From: Diospyros lotus
Taxonomy: Eukaryota; Streptophyta; Magnoliopsida; Ericales; Ebenaceae
Direction of reading: 5' to 3'
Length of the DNA: 64,000 nucleotides
NCBI RefSeq assembly: GCF_014633365.1
Contig: NC_068344.1
Coordinates: 4,353,327-4,417,326 of the forward strand
Shown one piece after another: positions 37,891 through 49,061 of the stretch. The notes below the pieces were generated by a model that made no database searches, had not been told where the DNA came from, and worked only from the letters and a program-made list of their open reading frames with translations. How positions within the stretch are numbered: the first letter of the stretch is position 1; every line of letters begins with the position of its first letter. The position numbers and the translations under genes are program-made.

Positions 37891-39220
37891 ATGGCGGATA
37901 TCAAAGTCATCTCCACCGATACCGTCCCAGCGGCAGCCGCCAGTGGCGCATCGCCACACCGGATAGAGCTAACTCCATGGGATCTCCAGCCTCTTCTGCT
38001 CGGCCCCATCCAGAAGGGCCTTCTCTTTCTCAAACCCACTCCACCTCAACAACCACAACACCAACACTTTTCTGTTGTTCAGCATCTCAAGCTCTCTCTC
38101 TCTCGCACCCTCGATTTCTTCCCACCCCTCGCCGGCCGCCTAGGCGTCTCCCACAACGCCGACGGCACCTCCTCCTTCTTGGTCCGCTGCAACAACGCCG
38201 GCGCCGACTTCGTTCACGCTGTGGCCGATAACGTGACCGTCGCCGATATTCTTGAGCCGGTGTTCGTGCCTCGGATTGTCCCCTCTTTCTTCCCTCTCAA
38301 TGGAGTCTCTAATTTCCATGGAGTTTCCATTCCCCTCATGGCAGTCCAGGTAACCGAGCTGCTCGACGGCTTCTTCATTGGTAAGATCGCTCGCTCTTAT
38401 ATCACCTCTGAGCTGATAAAAACTAAAAAATACTAATTTAATAAAATATTTCAATTTAAAGAATTAAATTCAGATTAATTAATTTAGATTATCATCAACA
38501 GGATGCACGATGAATCATTCAATCGGCGACGGCTCGTCGTTCTGGAATTTCTTCAATTCTTGGTCGGCAATATCGCGTGGCTCTCTCTCCATATCGCGGC
38601 CTCCAGTCTTCGACCGGTGATTTCCCGGCGATACCAAAACTCCCATTTCCATCCCTTTCTACTTCGATCAAATTCAAGACAAGTTCATTCTACGGCCGAT
38701 GGAAGAGCGGGTTTTCCACTTCCCCAAAGAGAAAATCGTCGAGCTCAAAGCCAAAGCCAACGCTGAGATGGAATCAACCATCATTTCCTCTCTCTAGGCT
38801 CTGCTGGCTCACCAATGGCGATCCGTGGCCTGCTGCCAGCAACTCAACTCGGCCCAAGAACTGAGATACATGTTAACGATTGCCGCCCGGTCGAGACTGC
38901 AACCTCCGCCGCCGGAAACTTACTTCGGGAACAGCCTTGTTATTGAGATCTTGACCGCCATCGCGGGGGAGCTCCGGCGAGAGGGACTCGGCAGGGCGGC
39001 GTGGTGACTGAACAGAGCGATCTGCTCGAAGACAAGTGAAGAAGTGTTGGAACTGTTCAAGAGCTGGGTGGAGAATCCGAAGATGCCAACGCTTGATGGA
39101 TTGACGAGTAATTGTTTGACCACCAGTAGTTCGTCGGGTTCAATGTGTATGGGAATGACTTTGGATGGGGAAAATCGGTGGCGGTGCGAAGTGGGGCGGC
39201 GACGGCAAGTTGACCATATT
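37891..39220 (+). pseudogene. BAHD acyltransferase, copy B, pseudogene
   Basis: Exon 1 (37891-38380) is open, with LTPWDL near its start, and the intron (38381-38501) keeps its splice sites. Exon 2 from 38502 retains HSIGD (residues 169-173). Relative to copy A it has three in-frame stops: TGG to TGA at 38618, CAG to TAG at 38795 and CGA to TGA at 39005. It also has a 1-base deletion near 39135 and a loss of about 10 bases near 39200. A deletion of about 402 bp joins coding sequence at 39218-39220 directly to the 3' flank, removing about the last 35 codons. The deletion ends share ATT. It cannot encode a working enzyme; a truncated protein of about 200 residues would lack DFGWG. Confidence 0.93.
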
Positions 39221-40310
39221 AGCATCACTTTACTTAAGGATAAATTTAGTATTTTTATTTTTAATTAATTTGTAACAATAAAATTGTGTATAATTGTTTA
39301 AAATTAATTAAAATATTGTCGTTATTTTTTTTTTTTGGCATATAAATCTAGGTTTTCTCAAAAAAATAAAATTTATCCAATTATAAAATTTAAGGGGGAT
39401 GGATTTAATTTTAGCCTAAAAATTAAAAAAAAAAATCATTGCCACCCAGAAACCAAAGAAAAGAAAACAAATTAAGTATTGGAATTAGGGTTCTCTTATT
39501 TTTCTAGGAATTAAGGTTTTTTTTTATGAAGTTTTGATTAATACTAAAAATAGATGGATCAATTGCTGGGAAAGCGACACGCAATGATAAGCCTTCGAGT
39601 TCAACTTGAGAAATACTATGCTTTATTTGTTATATAGTTCTAATAAGTTGACGTAAAATATATAAATTATAATAATTTTACAAAGATTTATAGTATTTTT
39701 ATTTAAATTCCTAATAATTTTATTTAAAATTAATAATAAATTTATTTATTATTATATATTTAAATAACACTATTATAAATTTATATAAAATTGTTATGAA
39801 TTTACAAGATGGACGTGAATCTGTCAAATTTGATTGTGAAAATTATGTGGAAACGTCTTGAGGGCACCGTTTAAGTGTTTTTAAAATATTAAAAAATAAC
39901 AAAAAATATTTTTGAATAATTTTTATAATTTCAAAAATATTTCATGTGTTGTAATATTAAGAAAATATCAAAAATATGTTTATGAGATAAGGAGATTAGG
40001 GATGGAATTTTGATTTTTGATATTTGTTTAAATATATTATAAAATTTATGTCTATTTTTTAATTTACTTATTGTTTATAACTTTATATGTTTATTTTTTT
40101 ATTTTTTTTTTCAAAAATATTATATTTTATTTTTATTTAATATCGTGTAACTTAACTTACGTGAAGACATTTGTGGATGGAGAGCAGATGGTGGGGGCCA
40201 GCAGGGGAGGGGTCTCAGTGTACTGAATGCATCTATCTTCCAAGCCGACACATCCCACGAGCCTCCAGACAACACGGGGAACCAGATCTGCAGACGGGCG
40301 GAAGTGGGGG
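39221..40310 (+). other. 3' flank of BAHD copy B
   Basis: It is collinear with the A flank from about 29986 onward, including the TTAGGTTTTCTC-type segment and the sequence that forms the empty site of the hAT-like insertion in A. No gene is seen. An AT-rich segment continues to about 40560. Confidence 0.65.
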
Positions 40311-40619
40311 GATTTGGCTAAAAGATTTGGGCAGGCGTGAGAGAAATTTAAATATTATATAATTTATTTAATTATATATTTATTAAAAATTAAAAAATTA
40401 AATATTTTCAAGTTTAAATGTTATTTGAGAGCGTTTTAAAAGAATCTCCCCCTTAATTTTTCAAAAAACACTGTTTATATCTTATTTAATTAATTAAATA
40501 TTTTATAATTTTACTCTCTAACAAGTATCATATTTTCAACCTTATCCCTTTTCTTCATCCCTTTACATTTTCTCTTTCGTTGCCTCCTTCTAGCTTCTAC
40601 GCAATCGTGACCTCTAACT

Positions 40620-41213
40620 TTCGTCTCCAGCTCCTTCATCACGGCCAGTGTTTGCTTGAACGGCCAGTGTTTGCTGCCTAGTTCCTCCAGTGTTTGCCGC
40701 CTCGGCGTCTCCCACAGCTCCTTCGACGAGCTCGGTTACTTGAACGGCCAGCAAGGGATCGGAAACTCCATGGATATTTCGGAGACCATTGAGAGGGAAG
40801 AAAGAGTGGACAATCCGAGGCACGAACACGGGCTCAAGGATATCGGCGACGGTCACGTTATCGGCGACCGCGTGAACGAAGTCGGTGCCGGCGTTGTTGC
40901 AGTCGACGAAGAAGGAGGAAGTGCCGTCGGCGTTGTGGGAGACGCCGAGGCGGCCGGCGAGGATAGGGAAGAAATCGAGGGTGCGAGAGAGAGAGCGCTT
41001 GAGATGCTGAACAACAGGAAAGTGTTGGTGTTGTGGGGATGGAGTGGGTGGTTTGAGAAAGAGAAGGCCCTTCTGGATGGGGCCGAGCTGAAGAAGCTGG
41101 AGATCCCATGGAGTTAGCTCTATCCGGTGGGGCGATTGAGCTTCTGGGCTGCAGGCCGCTGCTCCGACCGTAGTGGTGGAGATGAGCCTAACTAGCCGTA
41201 GTGTTTCCGCCAT
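40620..41213 (-). pseudogene. BAHD acyltransferase, copy C, exon-1 relic with rearranged end
   Basis: On the minus strand an ATG at 41213 opens a frame homologous to BAHD exon 1 down to about 40722, including the LTPWDL motif, [15 protein letters not shown] and a D/E-like stretch ([19 protein letters not shown]). The N-terminus differs from the other copies. Before the splice donor the gene stops matching and runs into scrambled sequence: an inverted 21-bp copy of its own exon (40696-40716 versus 40934-40954) and short repeats of GAACGGCCAGTGTTTGCT. Exon 2, HXXXD and DFGWG are missing. The open frame of 229 residues ending at 40614 is a fusion of exon 1 to this debris and is unlikely to be functional. 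Confidence 0.85.
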
Positions 41214-41307
41214 GTGTTGTTCCACACTGTGATGCACGGCACGACCGAGGCTCTCTCTGCAGCACTGCCCAGAAGACATAAAATGAGCAGAGACTAGAGT
41301 CATGCAG

Positions 41308-41375
41308 AAGCTATGTTACATTAGGGAAATTCTATTCGCATAAGCTATGTTACATGAGGGGAAATTCTATTCACG
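41308..41375. repeat. 34-bp tandem duplication
   Basis: Two copies of a unit beginning AAGCTATGTTACAT.AGGG lie head to tail at 41308-41341 and 41342-41375, with three to four differences. They lie just beyond the start-codon side of BAHD copy C. Confidence 0.8.
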
Positions 41376-41379
41376 GCGA

Positions 41380-42000
41380 GGTTTTAATTTTTGTAGCTTT
41401 TTTTGTTAAATTTTTTTATTATTTTTTAAAAATTATATTTTACTCTTCTCTCACCTCACCATGTCATCTTCCTTCATTTTTTACTCTGCACAATCATTTC
41501 ATCTCTTTTTCTCTCTCATTATACCAATTTCTTTCTCTCTTACACCCATCTCTCCATCTCTCTCTCCCAATGAACACACACAGATATGTATATATATATA
41601 TATACAAACACACACAAAGATAATTTATTATAATAAAATAAATTTAAAAATATATAAATAAATAAATTATTTTTAAATAGTTATATTTTAAATAATTATA
41701 AATTAACTAATTATAAATTTTTTAACTAATTTTAAATTATTGTGAGTTAAATTTTTGATACTCAAAAGAATTTAAAATTAATTAATTTATCCTATTAAAT
41801 TACTTAAAATACATATATTTAAAACTTGTAAGATTTTGCCCTTAGTAATTCGTTATTAATGTTGAAAAATACCAAAATGACGTTTTTCTCTTTCTTATCC
41901 ACTCTTATTCTTTGACGGCATCCCTATTTTCTCTAGTTATGGCTATGGTGTACATATAATTTTTTTAATTATTAAGGTACATCCGATAGAGCTATAGACC
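41380..42000. other. AT-rich intergenic DNA between BAHD copies C and D
   Basis: No gene is seen. The open frames at 41354-41661 are low-complexity. Around 41820-41880 the sequence matches 11260-11310, another trace of shuffled BAHD flanks. Confidence 0.5.
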
Positions 42001-42003
42001 GTA

Positions 42004-42152
42004 GACCGTAGATCTAGGGTCATATTTTTATTAATGTACAATGTGTACGGCAACCACCATAGACCGTAGATCTGGCGTCATATTTAAAAATACCAAAATT
42101 ATTAATGTACAGTCAAGGGACACCATGGACCGTAGATCTGGGGTCATATTTT
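42004..42152 (+). promoter_or_regulatory. Triple repeat upstream of BAHD copy D
   Basis: Three copies of GACCGTAGATCT.G.GTCATATTT start at 42004, 42062 and 42128, spaced 58 and 66 bases apart. They end 66 bases before the start codon of copy D. Copies A, B and E do not have them. Position suggests a promoter or leader role, but they may only be a local duplication. Confidence 0.45.
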
Positions 42153-42217
42153 TATTTAATAATAAATTTTATGCGATTGCCAGTTATCAAAGTCATCACT
42201 TCATTTGGGCTCTGAGA

Positions 42218-43620
42218 ATGGCGGATATCAAAGTCATCTCCACCAACACCGTCCAAGCGGCAGCCCAGATAGAGCTAACTCCATGGGATCTCCAGCTTCT
42301 TCTGGTCGGCCCCATTCAGAAGGGCCTTCTCTTTCTCAAACCACAAGACCGACACTTTTCTGTTGTTCAGCATCTCGAGATCTCTCTCTCTCGCACCCTC
42401 TATTTCATCCCTCCCCTCGCCGGCCGCCTCGGCGTCTCCCACAACGCCGACGGCACCTCCTCCTTCTTCGTCCACTGCAACAACGCCGGCGCCCACTTCG
42501 TTCACGCCGTGGCCGATAACGTGACCGTCGCCGATATCCTTGATCCCGTGTTCGTGCCTCGGATTGTCCATTCTTTCTTCCCTCTTAATGGTCTCCGAAA
42601 TATCCATGGCGTTTCCGATCCCTTGCTGGCCGTTCAAGTAACCGAGCTCGTCGACGGCTTCTTCGTCGGTAAGATCCCGCTCAAGTACCATTTGTTTGAC
42701 GTCTATCTCCGAAATACAAACAAGATACAAAAGAGAGAAAGAAAAAAAGTTGATCTTATAGGCTAATTTAATTTGGATTATCATCAACAGGATGCACGAT
42801 GAATCACTCAATCGCCGACGGCTCGTCGTTCTGGTATTTCTTCAATTCCTGGTCAGAAATATCGCGTGGCTCTCTCTCCATGTCGCGGTCTCCAGTCTTC
42901 GACCGGTGGTTTCCCGGCGATGTCAAGCCTCCCATTTCCGTCCCTTTCCTCTCCGATCAAATTCAAGACGAGTTCATTCTACCGCCGTTGGAAGAACGGG
43001 TTTTCCACTTTCCGAAAGAGAAAATCGCGGAGCTCAAAGGCAAAGCCAACGCCGAGATGCGAATGACCACCATCTCCTCTCTGCAGGCTCTGCTGGCTCA
43101 CGTATGGCGATCCGTTTCGCGCTGCAACCGCGTTGACGGCGAGATAAGGCTCATACTGGGGATAGGTTTAAGGTCGAGACTGCAACCACCGCTTCCGGAG
43201 GGTTACTTTGGGAACGCCGTTTTCTACAGAGAAGTGTCCACCACGGCGCAGGAGCTCGTAGATAAAGGACTAGGCTGGGCAGCATGGCAAATTAACGAAA
43301 TGATTTCATCGCATACGAGTGAACGAGTGGTGGAGTTGTTCGAGAGCTGGGTGAAGGATCCGAATTTTCCGGGCTCAATGAAGTGGACGACTGAGACTCT
43401 GGTAACGAGCAGTTCCCCACGGTTCAATGTGTACGGCAATGACTTCGGCTGGGGGAAGCCGGTGGCGGTGAGGAGTGGGCCAGGGAACAAGAAGTCCGGG
43501 AAGTTGACGATATTTTCGGGCCGAGACGAAGGGAGTGTTGACATTGAATTTTGCATGTCGCCGGAGAAGTTGCAGGCTCTGGGGGCCGATGAGGAGTTCA
43601 TCGGAGCTGTAACCATATGA
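42218..43620 (+). CDS. BAHD acyltransferase, copy D (intact, two exons)
   Basis: This is an acyl-CoA-dependent acyltransferase of the same type as copy A. Exon 1 is 42218-42668, the phase-1 intron 42669-42790, and exon 2 42791-43620, giving 426 residues. HXXXD reads HSIAD (residues 156-160) and DFGWG lies at about 368-372. It lacks about 13 residues near residue 16 and more in the Pro/Gln linker near residue 45, where A and E carry extra residues; this is outside the catalytic motifs. Exon 2 and the intron are almost identical to copy E, so D and E are a recent duplication or were homogenised by gene conversion. An upstream in-frame ATG at 42041 exists, but the ATG at 42218 is the one conserved in the family. 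Substrate unknown. Confidence 0.93.
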
Positions 43621-43654
43621 TATTGATGCATCTTCTATTAAATCTCAAGCCAAG

Positions 43655-43693
43655 TTCTTCTTCTTCTTCTTCTTCTTCTTCTTCTTCTTCTTC
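43655..43693 (+). repeat. (TTC)n microsatellite in the 3' UTR of copy D
   Basis: Thirteen TTC units follow the stop codon by about 35 bases. The inverted relic of the same UTR at 9340-9567 lacks this run, so the expansion is specific to D. Confidence 0.9.
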
Positions 43694-43859
43694 ACCAATT
43701 TGCTACCTCCGCTTCATCTTTACTACTGGTTTAATTGCCACTATTGCTTCTTCTACATCAATTTATTATCGTTGTTTCTTCTTCACCAACTCCTTGATGC
43801 TCGTCTTCGTCTACAGCCACTCATTACAGATGCAGAGGGTGTTTGGCTTACCTTTTTAA

Positions 43860-44790
43860 GGTGGCTTTTAAGTCTTTCTAGTTAAGAGGCAGTTTAGCTG
43901 AACCCTTTTTTTTATTTTTTTTTCAAATTTATAAGTCTTTATATAAGTTGTGTAAATCTTAAAAGTTAAGTAAAGTTTGACAATATATTTTGATAAATAT
44001 GTTTTAATTTGTCGTGTTTTGATAAATATATTTTAATTTATCACTTATATAGTTATATGTTTAATTTAAAAAATTGATAAACTATCACAACTTAACAAAA
44101 AAAATAAAAATGAATATATTATTAAATAATATAAATAAAATTTATAAAAAAATTAATTTTTAATAAAATAAATTATAAATTAATAATAAAATTTTACTAT
44201 TAGATGTTCATAAATTATATATTATTATTAAAAAAATATTAATATAATATACATTAAAATATATATGTATATATATTAAATATATATATAAGTTACATAT
44301 ATATAATATATATACATATACTAGAACACATAAATTCTTTTCTAAACCAATTAACTCTAGAAGGATGGAAACTTCCAAAATAAAGCTGTGACACAACAGA
44401 TACATTAAATTCGTCACCAAAGAATCCTGACTTGGATCAAAAAAATCTGGTCCTCGTTGGGAAATTTTAATATCCTTACAACCAAAGATTAGATCTATGA
44501 AGTAATGGTGCCTCAAGTTAGCCATATATCATAATCTCCGTTTCATTAAGATCAACACATTTACGGTCTGAATTGCTGGGCTATGCCGTCGTCCTTTTCT
44601 TGTTTCTTCTGCATTTGGGTGTGTATTTCGAAGAGAAAACAGGAAAATAGAAGGGAAACAGTTCCCAATTGATGAATTACTGACACAGTCAACAAAGTAA
44701 CACAACTTGCCAAAAAAAGGGGAAGCAACTCAAAAATTAGATGTGCCCATGCCTGCAAAAAGTTACGTATAACATAAACAAAGTCACGAA
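43860..44790. other. AT-rich intergenic DNA, no feature seen
   Basis: The sequence is very AT-rich, with TATA runs near 44255-44325. The open frames at 44208-44884 on the minus strand have no recognisable domain and are not supported. Confidence 0.5.
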
Positions 44791-45251
44791 GCTTTTCGAT
44801 AAAGATAAAATTTCTTACACTATTCTCGATATATGTTAATTTTTTTAGGTTTTTTAAAATATTACATTGTCTCCCCTTGAGCACATGATGTCCTCGTCAT
44901 GCGACTTTACAATCAGTCTCAACTCTTCCCCATCCAGTGTCCCCGGTCCAGTATCCCCAATCTTGGACTAGTACACGGTCCCCAATCCAGTACTCCCAAC
45001 CTTTGACTAGTACACGATCCCAACACAGGGCCCGGGTCGGCTTTGATACCACCTGTAACGATCTACTCGAGCGATAGGAAGGACCGAAACAACTTACCCT
45101 AATGAGTCTACACGAACTTCCCAAGTTAAGCACGCTTAACTTGGGAGTTTTTTTGACAACATTCAGCCCAAAATGTATTAAGCTGATGTTGTTTCCTTTC
45201 TTACGCTATCCTCGATATATACTAACTTCTCTGGGCTCTCGGGGTATTACA
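44790..45251 (-). mobile_element. Cassandra-like TRIM (5S-derived LTR), minus strand
   Basis: On the minus strand the 5' LTR (45251 down to 45054, 198 bp) begins TGTAATACCCCGAGAG and ends GATCGTTACA. Two bases on is a primer-binding site TGGTATCAAAG (45041-45051), matching initiator Met-tRNA. A non-coding internal part of about 190 bases follows. A polypurine tract AAGGGGAGACAA (44867-44878) precedes the 3' LTR start TGTAATATTTT at 44866. The 3' LTR is recognisable to about 44790 and then fades. The LTR holds a 5S rRNA-like segment (45111-45151), the hallmark of Cassandra, but part of the 5S promoter region is lost. No protein is encoded; replication depended on other retrotransposons. Confidence 0.75.
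45124..45143. repeat. 5S-derived palindrome in the TRIM LTR
   Basis: AGTTAAGC..GCTTAACT is the core of a perfect inverted repeat (arms CCCAAGTTAAGC and GCTTAACTTGGG, 2-base centre, about 45121-45146). One arm is the 5S box A region. The other is not expected in a normal 5S gene and replaces the part containing the intermediate element and much of box C. Confidence 0.8.
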
Positions 45252-45638
45252 CGATCGACAAGAGACCACACAAAGACGGTAAGTCCAAGAAATTATAAAA
45301 AGAATACAAATATATTTTTGATTACCACCAGCAAAATAATCATTAAAAAAAAGATATAAAAGCCCCAGAACATAAGTCAAGTGGCGGAAAATTTGGGTTA
45401 GACAAGTGGCGGAGATCGCGCAAAGATAGTAATCCTAAAAAAAAAAAGATATAAAAAAATAACAAAAAATTAAAATAGTTGAAATTAAGGGCATCCCTGA
45501 AAGGAAAATTAGTTTATTCAAAATTTTTTACTTATTTTATTTCTGATTTAGATTTTTAGCTTCTTTTTTTTTTGCAGTTGATTTGTTTGAAAAATTCAAA
45601 CTTGAATTTTTTATTTCTTTTTCAAATAAACATAGCTT
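45252..45638. other. AT-rich spacer, no feature seen
   Basis: No gene is seen. A small direct repeat (CAAGTGGCGGA twice at about 45378-45415) is the only structure. Confidence 0.45.
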
Positions 45639-45646
45639 ATAAATAG

Positions 45647-46318
45647 GGGTGTGCACGATATGATTTGATCAAATTTAGAAAAATCTAAAAACCAAATGTA
45701 TAAATTATGGTTTGAGGAAATTTCAACCCAATCCAAACCATTTTAGTAGTGAAACCAAACAATAAAATTATAGTTTGGTTTGGCTCAAACCTCAGTTTGG
45801 ACAATATAAAATTTATATATATGTATATATTATAAACAACATATTTTATTAATATGTTAATTATCATTGTTTTTGGATTTGTATTGCCTTATGATTTTAT
45901 TAGTTTAAGGTTTTTTTTTACTCTTTTTTAACTTTTTGCTCTTAGTGTTTTTTCCCTTGGTATTTTTTGCTCTTCATTCTTACTAATTAGATTGCTAATT
46001 TGTTTAGGTTCCCTTTTTATATATTTTTTAATGAAAAGTCAAAATAAAACTTATTGGTATAATTTATTTATATACAAATTTTTAAACAAAAAAATTGGCT
46101 ATTTTGTCATTAAAATAAATTTTGGTATTAGGTTACTCAACAAAAATAATAACAACTTTTGGTGTAAGATATATTTTTTTATGTATATATTATAATATAT
46201 AAAACAGTTTATGGTTTGGTTTGTGGTTTCTTGTGACAGAAACCCAAAACCAAACCATAAACCAATTTTTCTCAAAATTTAACGTTTTGGACCAAATTAT
46301 GCACACCGGCCCCTACCC
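45647..46318. mobile_element. hAT-like non-autonomous element, TSD ATAAATAG
   Basis: A perfect 8-bp duplication ATAAATAG (45639-45646 and 46319-46326) flanks a 672-bp AT-rich element. The left end GGGTGTGCACGATATG and the inverted right end (GGTGTGCATAATTTGG after a few extra bases) form imperfect terminal repeats. Subterminal motifs AAACCAAA.CAT and TTTGGTTTG recur at both ends. An 8-bp duplication and GGTGTGC ends are typical of hAT elements. There is no transposase. Confidence 0.8.
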
Positions 46319-46326
46319 ATAAATAG

Positions 46327-46950
46327 GCATAAATAGTGATCATGTAATTAAGAAAGGTGATTTCTTCCCTTTGTTGAATTTTCTCTCCCACCCTGAATTT
46401 CGTCTCCTCTCCATCAATTTTCTTCAACTCATTGATGTCCCACAATCAACCACCAATTGTCAAGAATACACAATAATTAGGAGAAAAAAAAAAAGGTGAA
46501 TCTCTAAGTTGGATACTGCTGAATGAACTTCCATGGGAAACTTGAAATTTTTTTGATACGGTCCAAGGAAAGATCAATAAAGGAGACAACAAAATCTCTT
46601 ACTGACTTAAATGGGATTTCAAATGGGATTTCAAACATGAAAGCAAAAATTATGTCCAGTGAGATGGGTAATCATTGAGATCTTCTTGTCCAAAGACTTA
46701 AAAAGATTATTGGAATCTTGGGTAAAAGAGGGCTAGTAAGACAACTATTATAATTATAAACATATGATTATTAAGGAAAGGTTGACTTTTGTGTTGTAAA
46801 ATTATAAATTTCAGATTCTATGAAGATAATCAAAAAAGATAACAAAGCAATTAAATCTTAAAAATCGTCAATGTATATGAATTGTAATTAGGATGTATAT
46901 TCTTTCATTTTGTTTAAGATTTCTAAGCTATAAATTGTAAGGTTATAAAT
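46327..46950. other. Intergenic DNA, no feature seen
   Basis: AT-rich sequence without a supported gene or repeat. A 13-bp direct repeat ATGGGATTTCAAA occurs twice at about 46610-46634. Confidence 0.45.
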
Positions 46951-46959
46951 AGAGAATAT

Positions 46960-47074
46960 TGTGGTCATTTTCTTTTCTTTTTTGGCATATAAATGTAGGT
47001 TTTCTCAAAAAAATAAAATTTGAAGATAGATTGAATTTTAGCCTAAAAATTAAAAAATCATTGCCACCCAACCC

Positions 47075-47106
<32 letters not shown>

Positions 47107-49029
47107 AAAAAAAAGAAGAAGAAGAAAACAAATTAAGTATTAGAATTAGGATTTTCTTATGGAATTTCAATTAATAATAGAAAAAGATGGTTCAGTTGCT
47201 AGGAAAGCGACACCCAATGGCTAGCCTCCTCATTCAACTTGAAAAATACTATACTCACAAATAGATTAAATGTATAGTTCTTACAAATTAAGGTAAAATA
47301 TATAAATTATAATAATTTTATTTAAAATTAATAATAAATTTATTTATTATTATTATTATGTTAAATATCATTATTATAAATCTATATAAAACTGTTACGA
47401 ATTTACATGGTGGATGTGAATTTATAAAATTTAATTATGAAAATTATGTGAAAACGTCTTGAGAGTGAGAGTGTGGTTTCAGCATTTCTAAAAAGAAAAA
47501 AAATTATTTTTGAAACTGCAAAAAAATTATTTTCAAATTATTTGTATAATTTTAGAAATGTTTTGAAGTCATGTTATAATATTAGGAAAATAACGAAAAT
47601 GCATTTTCTACACGAGAAGGTTAGAGACAAAATACACGAGGCGAGAGCAGGCGAGGCGAAGAATGGCGGCGAGTGGCCAGTGTAATGGCGAGGGAAAGGA
47701 AAGAGAGGGAGAAGGGGATAAACAAAATATATCGCGATATATCATCCTTATAAAGCATTCTGTAAGAATGCTTCTATACAAATAGCATTCTGTAAGGGTT
47801 TTGATAATGTCACTTGTTTCTGTAAGGCTTTTGATAATGTCACTTGTTTCGCTGCAAGTTTTTGGTTTCTTAGTTTCACCCCAGCTATTTATGAAATTCA
47901 TACTAGTGATTTTTAGAAATTTGCACTTTCACCTCAAAAAAAAATTATTTTTTGATAAATTATAGGATTTTTTCTTCTTAAAATACTAAGTATTACAAAT
48001 AGCACTCTTTTCTTTTCTTTTTTTTGTAAGGACAAATCAACGTTGTGACCTATTTTTACCGAACAAATCAACTAACATGTGATTTGTTAAAAAAAAAAAG
48101 GGAAAAAAAAGACAAAATATGACCATGTAATCCTGTTATATATATAATAATAAAAATATTTATATTAAAGGGTATGAAAATATTTAAATTTATAAACTCG
48201 TGTTTACTATAAGTAGTTCATCCCTAAAGTCACCTTTGAGAGCTATGATATTATATTTTAAATCAACAAAAATCATCATATTGCTAAACATTTTTATTTT
48301 CTCCTGAATTTAGAAGAGATTAGATATAAAAAAACGTTTAGTAGTAAAAGAATATAATAGATGAAAATATTTCCATTATTTTTTATATTCTCATCTTTCA
48401 AATAAGGGAAAAAAATCTTTTATTTTATTTCAAAATTTCACTCAAACACGATGAGAAAAAACTTATTTTAAGAGTTATTTAAGATATGTAATACCATTAA
48501 TTTTCTTTGATTTTAAATTTGTAAACTATGTAATAACGGGGACTATCCAGAGAATTGAAAAGTACACTATTCAAATTGGAGACTTCAAATCTCACCATGA
48601 AATGTAACTCCTACCAAACTATTAAGGGTTAATTACCAAAAGTTTATACATCAAAATTTTTTGATGTATCAATTATTAAATTTTCTTCAATTTTTCAAAA
48701 CACACCGTGCATATAATTAGAGTTCATCATTAGAAGAATTGTTAATTATTTAAGTTTTACAATTTTTTAGAATTGAGATAAAATTGATAAACTTTAAAAT
48801 TTGCTGTGGAATTAATATACTAATAAAAGTTTGATTTTCTTTGGTGATTAATCCAACTACTAACGTGGGTGGTCTTTTTGAACTACTTTTATAGTTAAAA
48901 ATAAAATTGATTAACCTTAAGATACAATATTGTCCTATAGCTAGATACCTTGATGATATGAAGTGTAATACAAGCGACAGCTTGAATTTATAGAAATTAA
49001 ATTTCCTAGGCTATAGGTTTTAAATACTA

Positions 49030-49060
<31 letters not shown>
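46960..49060 (+). other. Block II: second copy of the 7.5-11.3 kb flank
   Basis: From 46960 to about 47630 it is nearly identical to 7495-8160; from about 47800 to 49030 it is nearly identical to 9727-11270. The 170 bp between (47630-47800) replace about 1.5 kb of block I, including its solo LTR and inverted BAHD relic. So block II either branched off before those arrived or lost them. No gene is seen. The open frames at 47473-47901 cross the unique patch and have no recognisable domain. Confidence 0.75.
47077..47114 (+). repeat. 20-C run followed by 18-A run
   Basis: A homopolymer of 20 C is directly followed by 18 A. Block I has only seven C at the same place. The exact lengths are likely to be uncertain because of sequencing error. 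Confidence 0.85.
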
Positions 49061-49061
49061 T

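Noticed and set aside
40656..41117. 153-residue plus-strand open frame opposite BAHD copy C, and similar antisense frames opposite A, B, D and E
   Set aside because: These are shadow frames opposite a GC-rich coding exon; they repeat wherever the exon occurs and have no independent features.
42041..42217. Upstream in-frame start of BAHD copy D at 42041
   Set aside because: The added residues come from the triple repeat and are not conserved. All other copies start at the ATG equivalent to 42218.
45111..45151. A 5S rRNA gene
   Set aside because: Only part of the 5S sequence is present, rearranged into a palindrome, and it lies in an LTR next to a Met-tRNA primer-binding site.
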